A DNA stretch of 64,000 nucleotides from Agarophyton chilense (taxonomy: Eukaryota; Rhodophyta; Florideophyceae; Gracilariales; Gracilariaceae). The position numbers were made by a program, and so were the translations under genes. The stretch lies in the NCBI GenBank assembly GCA_030374765.1, contig JARGXX010000028.1, positions 310,001-374,000 of the forward strand, in the 5' to 3' direction. The notes beneath the pieces are model-generated. The model saw only the letters and a program-made list of their open reading frames with translations, made no database searches and was not told where the DNA came from. Every line of letters begins with the position of its first letter. Positions within the stretch are counted from its first letter, which is position 1. Of the stretch, positions 57,189 to 64,000 are shown in pieces.

Positions 57189-57555
57189 ATCGGTGGTATA
57201 GACACTAGTAGAATTTAGACGCTTTGTACACGGAGATTGTGGAGTGCATTCATCTAAGAAAGCTGCTCCGTACATACAAATCGTGTGAACTGCACCGCAG
57301 TGGTAGTAAAGTGCGCACACGGGATGTTCCGTTTTCAAAATGTCACTCCTTGCCCACTCTAAAGATACTTGAACGCGCTAGGTCTTACAGAAAGATTGGG
57401 CTCGTAGTACAGGATTTTCACAACTGCACAGATTCTACTTCGTGACACGGCGCTTCTACTCTTCGTCACTCTGCTATCATGAGCCTTGAATATTCAGAAA
57501 CACTTAAAAGGTGCCTAATCACGCCATCTATTGAGTAGAATGTCTAATTGAGCAA
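57189..57555. other. no recognised gene
   Basis: A short ORF at 57224-57445 has no motif. Confidence 0.35.
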
Positions 57556-58682
57556 TTAATGAGCCAGCAGAAGGTCATCCATAATATACGTTCGGACACG
57601 CCCATAACCACCACCAGTACTTCTGCTTCTATCTCCTGTCGAACAATGAAGGCGCAAAGAGCCGTGTTCTAAACATTTTACTAGCCTTCTTATGATGGAA
57701 ACGTTCTTTAGCGTCGCCCCATTGAAAAGCTTTTCCAATTGTTTCTTCTTGTAAACCTGCCCTTGTAGCCCAATCTTCAGGTCGTTACACCAGTCGAGAA
57801 ACCCCACTACATATTTGCACCTGCAGTAGAATGAAAGCAGTGGTTCTATTTCATCAGCATCCGAGATGTCAAGTTCAATGATGCGTAAAAAGCGCGCGTA
57901 GTATACATTCGAAAAGACTTCAGTGCAGTCTATTTCTACGGCGACGTAGCAGTTTTCAGGTAAGGAAGGGTTGCTTTCTTCTCTCTATCTTGTACCTTCC
58001 AATACACTACAGCCCCTTGAACAATTCCTCCAAATATAAACTGAACGTGCGACCACAACCCTCCTTCTTTAACTTTAGACACAATCATTCGTGCCTGATC
58101 CTCGCTCAGAACAGCTTGCTTGCGAACTAAGTAGCTCCTTAGAAGTATTCGTAGGCGCACGGCATCACCAAACTCTTCCATAATTATTGACTAGTGACGG
58201 ACGAGTACTTCAAGGTTTCATTTCCCGATTAGTCTCTCTACTGCGTTTTCTTCACTCAGATAAGAGATCTCGTAGAACAGCTTGAATGCTTCTTCAAAGA
58301 CAGGTCTTCTTTTCATGCTTTAGGCCGCTAAATTTGGCGCGTTATTTCTATCCTGCCTACAACCCACATTCTGCTTTAGCCAAAGCTGCGAGACTGCTCC
58401 AAGTGGACGAAACCTCTCCATGCAATCAGCGATGTCAAACACAACGTGAATGGTTGACTTGCAAAATTCAATGCACTCGGTGTCATACCGAAAGTAATAC
58501 CTCTCAAAATGTTCAAAAAACTTGACAGGGAGTTCTCGAATGCGGGTCCCGTCAGCCACTGAAAGAGCCGATTTGAAGCATATGTCCACCGACTCTGCTA
58601 AATAGACAAGACCAGTGATGTACAGATGGGGTAGTTCTCCGTCAAAAAGCACGATCGAATACGATAAATTGAAGCGCCTCAA
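57556..58682 (-). pseudogene. Plavaka-like transposase C-terminal fragments
   Basis: Minus-strand segments 58320-58682, 58181-57936 and 57807-57556 in order. The first contains LYITGLVYLAESVDICFKSA, FEHFERYYFRYDTECIEFCKS, TIHVVFDIADCMERFRPLGA, which fits the Plavaka C-terminal region (HxxLHIAD...E..GP). The second (VRLRILLRSYLV) also fits by position. Stops and frameshifts separate them. Family call is from remembered patterns. Confidence 0.5.
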
Positions 58683-59079
58683 TTCAACTGCTTTCCAATC
58701 TTTGTACCTGGAAAGCTCCCTTGGCTTCGGAAAAAATTGTTCTGAACTGGTTGGTTCCCATTGTCATCTTTCAGCTTCCATAACACTGACTTGCTGCTTT
58801 GATAGCGAAAAAATTTCACCTTGCATCTCACACATTAATCTCAAAAGATCTCGTTTGATATCCATAAATGTGTGCATCACATCCTGAAGGAACAGTTTGT
58901 ATTAGATGACGGTTGGCAGCGAGAACAATATCGACTTCTCATAGATTCCGGTCTTTTCTGTCACGTATCTGCAAGCAGCGTTCAAGGCTCAACTACTTCA
59001 CTATCGTTTAGTGCTTGTGCATTTTCTTCAAATCTTCTCCCACTGACGACACCCAAAGGCTTCGTTTCCATAGTGTGAT
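58683..59079. other. probable decayed transposon sequence
   Basis: No clear motif. It lies between the Plavaka C-terminal fragments and an acidic decayed frame and may belong to one or the other. Confidence 0.3.
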
Positions 59080-59790
59080 TTAGTGTGATCTTGCCTCACC
59101 CTTCAGATCACCTTCGATATCCTCCAGAGCTTGCTCTTTACTGCCAAAGCTATTCTGCGTTTCCCGAGTTATGGAAGCTGAGAGTATTTGTAATCGCTCC
59201 TCATCACCTGGCGAGGGAGACATTTCTATATCGCTAAGACGAGCAAGGGAATCTGATGGTGATGTGAGCATTAGTAAATGTGGTTCTAAACTGACTAACT
59301 GCGGTGTTATAGGTGTTTCATGTGATGCAGGGAGGTCAATCTCTTCGTCAGCACCCGCGACAGTAGCCTGGGCGCTCTAAGAGATTGGTTGTAGTGAGTG
59401 TTTTTCAGCGCTGACGTTGGCATTCATTTATTCATCTCGCCTAGTTTCTGATATCAAATCTTCATCGTTAAATTCCTGCATCGATTCCATAGCTTTGGGC
59501 TTAATAAGAAGAGATACAAAGCGATGTATTGTTGGCGGTATTTCGAAAAGTGGTTGTAAAACTTCATCCGTTGTAACCTGTTCATCGTCTCACTTGTCAT
59601 TTTCTTCATCCGTCGGATGCTCGGACATCTTCTCGAAGCACTGAAATGTGTAGAAATTCACATTCTCACCATGTACTCCGGGCTCTTTTATAAATCGCCC
59701 TCGAGTTCGTGCGACGCGACGATGGTTTGCCTCCCGGCGATGTTTGTTCATCGTTGTGAGACGAAACAGTCTTCCAAGCTTACATCGACA
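59080..59790 (-). pseudogene. decayed ORF, basic N-terminus and long acidic tail
   Basis: One minus-strand frame beginning near 59790 reads CRCKLGRLFRLTTMNKHRRE and ANHRRVARTRGRFIKEP, then a long acidic Ser/Glu-rich tail to 59080, with three in-frame stops. The basic block is short, rich in His/Arg and ends in RGRF, a little like the ends of NF-YA or CCT DNA-binding motifs, but too short to assign. It may be the N-terminal part of a transposase. Confidence 0.3.
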
Positions 59791-59945
59791 TTGTCACCAC
59801 GGTGGACACACAAATCTTTCAATGGAAATATTTTAAAAGTAAGAGGAAGAAAGCTTATTTTCTATGGACGGGGGAACAATATGTAGATTCAATATGCTTC
59901 CTTGATCTCACAGAAAAAAGTTGGGAGTTTCTCCTTTTTGTTTGA

Positions 59946-60242
59946 GCCGAATCGAAAGAGGTAACTGCAAAAAGAAAAGTTGCAAGTAACGAAGATTGTC
60001 AGAGATGTGCACTGAATTCTCGTAGTCTGTCGAATCATTTTGAGAAAAGAAACCTACACTATTCTGAAGATGCACTCTCAAGATCGAATGGCTTTGCACG
60101 CGATGATAAAAGTGGTTCTGAAGAAAATGACGACAATGGAGAGCACTCTTCAGAATATGAAAACCAGAATCGATATTATCCAGCCACAGGTATGTCGCCA
60201 TTCGATATACAAACTGAAGCACTTCTAAGGCCATTTTGGTAA
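59946..60242 (+). pseudogene. possible Plavaka-type N-terminal zinc-finger segment
   Basis: An open frame without ATG between stops. It has CQRCALNSRSLSNHFEKRN near 59990-60050, which resembles the CxxC...LSxH finger at the start of many Plavaka transposases, followed by an acidic Ser/Glu/Asp stretch (SGSEENDDNGEHSSEYEN). It opposes the minus-strand C-terminal fragments at 57.5-58.7 kb, so it is from a separate or inverted copy. Confidence 0.3.
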
Positions 60243-60373
60243 AGATCCGAACTTGGCTAGTTCGTTTCGCCGTCTTGCCGACGAACGTAATGCAAAACTA
60301 CCTGAAGAGGATCCGAGGAGGCCTTTCAACGTACCGAGAGGGGTACCGGATGAGATCTGATAGGAAATGTAGT

Positions 60374-61748
60374 CTAGGAGTTCTTCAGCGATTTCGATTT
60401 GTTCGTTGCGAAAGATTTTAATCTTCGCCCGTGCTCCTCTTCCTTTTTCCCATTAAGTAAAGATTCGATGAGAAAAATGTATTCCGAACGGCATTCCATC
60501 ACGCGAGAGGGTCCCATCCACTTCAAAGACGGCTTCAGAGAACGTTCGCGTGGCAGTATACCCCGGAGGACAAAATCCCCTTCGGTAAAATTAATGTGGC
60601 GTACATTTTTGTTCCGGTTGGGAGACTGCACTGCCTGCTGACGTTTCTTCGACGAGCGCTCAGCAACATCTTTATGCGTCATTCCTAGGGCGTCCTGTAC
60701 CTGTTCGATGCTTTCCAACTCCTCCTTGCGGATGTTATCCAACTGGAGAATTTTCACAGTCGCGGCGGCTACTGTACGCGTAATCGTTGTAAGTGGTGAG
60801 TCCTGCTTGTGACCCGTGAAAACAGTAAGAGGACAGTGGTTTAAAAGTCTTTCTAATACTGAGTTGTTCAAGGCAGACTGCACCACGGGCATGATGCTAG
60901 GCCAGCAACTGTGTTGTAGTTGATATTCTGAGAGGAGAGCTCGCGATGCTCTAAGTAATTCTCGACAAACTACTTCGACTGTCCCATTGGACATTGGACA
61001 GTAGGCTAAACTAAAGTAATGAGATTACATCACTTTCTCCTTTAGCAGTTGAACTACTTCGTTCTTGAAGTGAGACCCGCGTTCCGAGACCCGATCCCTT
61101 ACGACACCAAAAGCTGCAAACCACCTGATCAGAACTTCGGCAACGACCTCTGCAGTGTTTTCCGTTGTGAATGTGAGCCACACGTAGCCACTATGATCGT
61201 TCTTGACCACCAGCACATACAGGTAGTCGTCTTCGCCTTTCAACTTCTAGCTGAAGTCGGAGTGTATAAGTTCGTTAGGCTTGCCAGCATGAATAGCCTG
61301 ACCCAGTTGACGCGGGATGGTCTTGCCTGAATCAGTGCAGAGGCAGTTCAGAGAAGAATGGACGAACGATTTGATACCCTCTTCCATTTGTTCTCAGTAA
61401 AAGTGCACCTTGACCGTCGTGTGCGATACTTTCGAACTTCGGTGCCCGCCGTGACCTGTGTGCGCGGCGATAATTATTCTTAACTGCAGTGTACCATCGT
61501 CAGAAGGAATCCACAGAAGTTTCTCGTCGTTTCTAATTCCTTCTTGAGTTTTTCGGAACGACTTGGGAGGCGACTTCTTCGAGTACAGCTATGACTTCTT
61601 AATATCTTCGAGGTTTGGCCAGTCGAGCTTCGGATCCGTTCCGGGGTTGATCGGAGCAGCCATGAGCGACAGAGCTCTCAGAAGCTTTGCAACGCAGACC
61701 TTACGCTTGGGGTTGAGAGCCCATCGAGTCAGCATGTCGGCCCAGACA
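60374..61748 (-). pseudogene. pol: gypsy E integrase
   Basis: The zinc-binding unit (AHTGHGGH) lies near 61450 and reads in a broken frame. The core includes YLYVLVVKNDHSGYVWL, FGVVRDRVSERGSHFKNEV with Glu at the usual second Asp, a TAA at 61025-61027, then SNGTVEVVCRELLRA and WPSIMPVVQSALNNS. The C-terminal part has NFTEGDFVLRGILPRERSLK and ends at 60374; a chromodomain-like tail is not seen. It is closely related to gypsy C. Confidence 0.8.
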
Positions 61749-63158
61749 TTACGGTCTCCTGGTAGGTGTTCGATAACATAGCGGATGCACTAAACTTAAT
61801 GGCCCAGGGTTGAGCTTGCTGGCCGTGTGCCGCGACATCCCAGGATTCCTGCCGTAAGGATCGAAGAGATAGACAAGATTCGCACGATCGGCGAAAATAT
61901 TTTCCTCATGCCCGATGACGAGGTAGTATAGTCTGCCCATGGCTCCCACGATAGCGTATCCTTCTTTATCGGGTACAAACCAGTTCGCAGCTGATCCTGA
62001 GAAGGCGCTAGATAAGAAACAGAGCGGTTCGTGACGCTGCTTCTCTATGACCTTGCGTCGGTCTTCTCGAAGTACTTGGGTGAGAATCGCTGCCCAATGA
62101 GTCTTCGATGCGTCGGGGAAAAGACACATGTGTTGATCGGACTTGGGATGTGCGAGCTTGTCTGAGGCGGCTAGTTGATCCTTGATGTCGGCGAAAGCGG
62201 TATCATGTTGAGTGCCCCAAGAGTTGGCGAGAGAGAGATTGCGCAATGCGTGCTTTTTGCGCTTTCCAGCCATCGTGTAGAATGTCTCCAGCAGTTGGTG
62301 AAGGGGGGCGATGCGCTCAGCGTAGAAGGGGATGGAGTTCCTCATCCAGTTGGTTGAGCACACGAACTGTTGAAGCTCGCTTGCCACGGTGGGTTTCTTC
62401 ATTGTAACCAATGATTCGAAGTGTTGCGGATGGTACTGTATGCCATGAGCAGAGATGATGTAGCCGCAGAACTGGGCTTGGCATGCAAATAAAGTCGAAT
62501 TCTCTGCGTGGACCTTCAATGCCATTTCGCAGCAGACGCTAAGGAGAAATTCGATGTTTTCCAACAGCTCTCCTTCGTCCTTTGCGTAGAAAAGAAAATC
62601 GTGTATCCACTGCAGCATCTTTGCGACACATCCGTCGAATTTATGAGACAGTACTGCTTTGAAGTGGTTGCCGGAATCGCTGCCGCTTTGCAGTAAACGC
62701 TTAGAGGAGAATATTCCAAGGGTTGTTTGAATACACATCATCTCTTGCGATTCCGCTGATAGCGGGGCTTGCTAATAGCCGTGGGCCATGTCTATGTTCG
62801 CAAAACAAGTGCTACCTGCGACGTCCTGAAACTTGGAGTGCAAATGAGGCATCACGGATTGGATCGGCACAGTCCACGCATTGGGGCGACGTAGGTCCTC
62901 CGTGATTCGCAGTTTACTCGATTTAGGCTTCGGCGCAGCGAGAGCGGGTGAAGCCCACCGTGCGGACGGATTCTTTTAGATGGCGCCTACGGCTTCTAAT
63001 TCCCGAATCGTTTTCACAATTAAATCCCTCTGCTGAGGCGCATACCGACGTTGAGGCGATCGGTAAGGCTTGGCAGTTCCAACAGGCAAGGTGTTTAGTC
63101 GTGGAACGTCAACGGGTGGATCAGCGCCGAGTTTGATGCGGAACACGTCACTGTACTG
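61749..63158 (-). pseudogene. pol: gypsy E reverse transcriptase and RNase H
   Basis: One frame with stops at 63159, near 63000 (after LEAVGAI) and near 62770 (HGY-stop-Q, Trp expected). RT keeps the first catalytic Asp in CFANIDMAHGY, but the second site reads LQWIHDFLF (His for Asp). RNase H shows CLFPDASKTHWAAIL, DKEGYAIVGAM and ADRANLVYLFDPYG. The frame is lost at about 61810 before the final RNase H block, which continues in another frame (NVWADMLTRWA). Confidence 0.85.
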
Positions 63159-64000
63159 CTAAAGCATGTTGGTGATTTGCGCACAGCCCTTGTCTGATAT
63201 TACATTGTGTTTGGCCTCGAAGTCCATTTCGGAGAACGCATCCTTGATCGATTCCTTACAGTCGTTACCGATGCCTGCAGCAAGACTCTCGGGAAGTTGA
63301 ATCGGGTTGTCTTCAGCAGATGGGTACGAGAGGTCGTGATGCTTGACTACGGCGGACTTCAGTTCCTGGGTATCAACGTCGTCAAGAGGCTTGTTGTGTA
63401 TAGAATCCTGTACACGAATGAGGTGGCTCTTAAGGTTGAAACCGATAGCGTTGAGGAATGGTCGACCGAGAAGTATTTCATCCATACCGGTCGAAGATGT
63501 AGAATTCGATGCCACGGACACGAATAGGATGGTTCGAACCACGTAGATACATTGTGACTGTGAGCAGGACTGAACGAGAAGCGGAGAACTTCGTTTCTTC
63601 GCCAGTCTTGAAAGCGCCGACAAGTGGTATGGGGAAATCAAAAGACTTGAAATCCAAATCCGGCACAAACATCTTGACCTTATCGAAATTCGAGGTGTCA
63701 ATCGCACTAAAATCAGAACCAGAATCTCCTAGCATGACTTCAAAAACCGCATCCTTAAGAGCAATGCAGAAACGCCCCTCGTCAGCGTCATACATCTGGC
63801 TCTCTGTGAAAATTTTTGATCTCACGGTCTTGACATTCTTTTCACCATTGCTCTTGTAAAACTTTTCGAAAAGTTCTTGTTTGCGATCATTTGATGTGTT
63901 CCTACAGTCCTTGAGGCGATAGATGCCACCAAATTCTTCGTTGAGGCAAGGTTCGGTCCACTCGGCCTCCTTGCGCTTGCCTCCAACGCGGTTGTTGTTC
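63159..64000 (-). pseudogene. gag-pol: gypsy E protease and end of gag (cut by right window edge)
   Basis: The gag end near 63950 has the degenerate knuckle CLNEEFGGIYRLKDC (second Cys to Phe, His to Tyr relative to gypsy C). Protease follows with VMLGDSGSDFSAIDTS (DSG intact) and, after a frameshift near 63490, DEILLGRPFLNAIGFNL and the linker SYPSAEDNPIQLPESLAAGI, which matches gypsy C and D. The rest of gag and the 5' LTR lie outside the window. Confidence 0.8.

Overview
This is a nuclear eukaryotic window made mostly of decayed transposable elements with a few intact genes between them. The intact genes (three secreted or nuclear protein genes and the piggyBac genes) show no introns, and three gene copies have a TATA-like box 113-130 bp before the ATG. 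Together with the mix of chromovirus-like Ty3/gypsy, Ty1/copia, piggyBac, PIF/Harbinger and Plavaka/CACTA-like elements, this suits a compact, intron-poor but transposon-rich genome such as a red alga. That placement is inference; an oomycete or another alga is possible. No tRNA, rRNA or CRISPR array was found.

Layout. 1-6.3 kb: minus-strand Ty3/gypsy element A (pol, gag, putative 5' LTR), cut by the left edge. 6.5-7.8 kb: copia pol remnant with a putative LTR. 9.1-10.2 kb: intact secreted vWA-domain gene. 12.5-13.5 kb: broken Harbinger transposase. 16.3-17.1 kb: four-finger C2H2-type protein. 17.6-21.9 kb: apparently complete piggyBac element with matching TIRs and TTAA duplications. It carries a full transposase and a convergent accessory gene whose C-terminal half resembles the P2X7 intracellular (ballast) domain. 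22.9-24.95 kb: gypsy B remnant (integrase and chromodomain-like end).

24.96-37.86 kb is a large palindrome. Two arms of about 2.8 kb each carry a vWA gene, intact on the left and with three stops on the right, and they flank a 1.57-kb spacer with an unidentified 180-aa ORF. The right arm is split by gypsy C (29888-35577), which has 330-bp LTRs and a perfect GCATG target duplication; the left arm keeps the uninterrupted site. The arms differ by about 2% while the LTR pair differs by about 9%, which suggests arm-to-arm gene conversion or capture of an insertion-free allele.

38-64 kb is a graveyard: copia copies at 38.3-40.2, 43.0-47.2 and 53.1-53.6 kb; a DDE_1 transposase fragment at 42.1-42.9 kb; an LTR-like block at 41.3-42.1 kb related to the one in element A; hairpin-rich and subterminal repeats at 49.95-50.66 kb beside a Plavaka-like transposase (50.6-52.8 kb); gypsy D (54.3-56.7 kb); a 464-bp TIR element (56.7-57.2 kb); further Plavaka-like fragments (57.5-60.2 kb); and gypsy E (60.4-64.0 kb, minus), which runs off the right edge. 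Gypsy C, D and E are one family, sharing an unusually spaced gag zinc knuckle.
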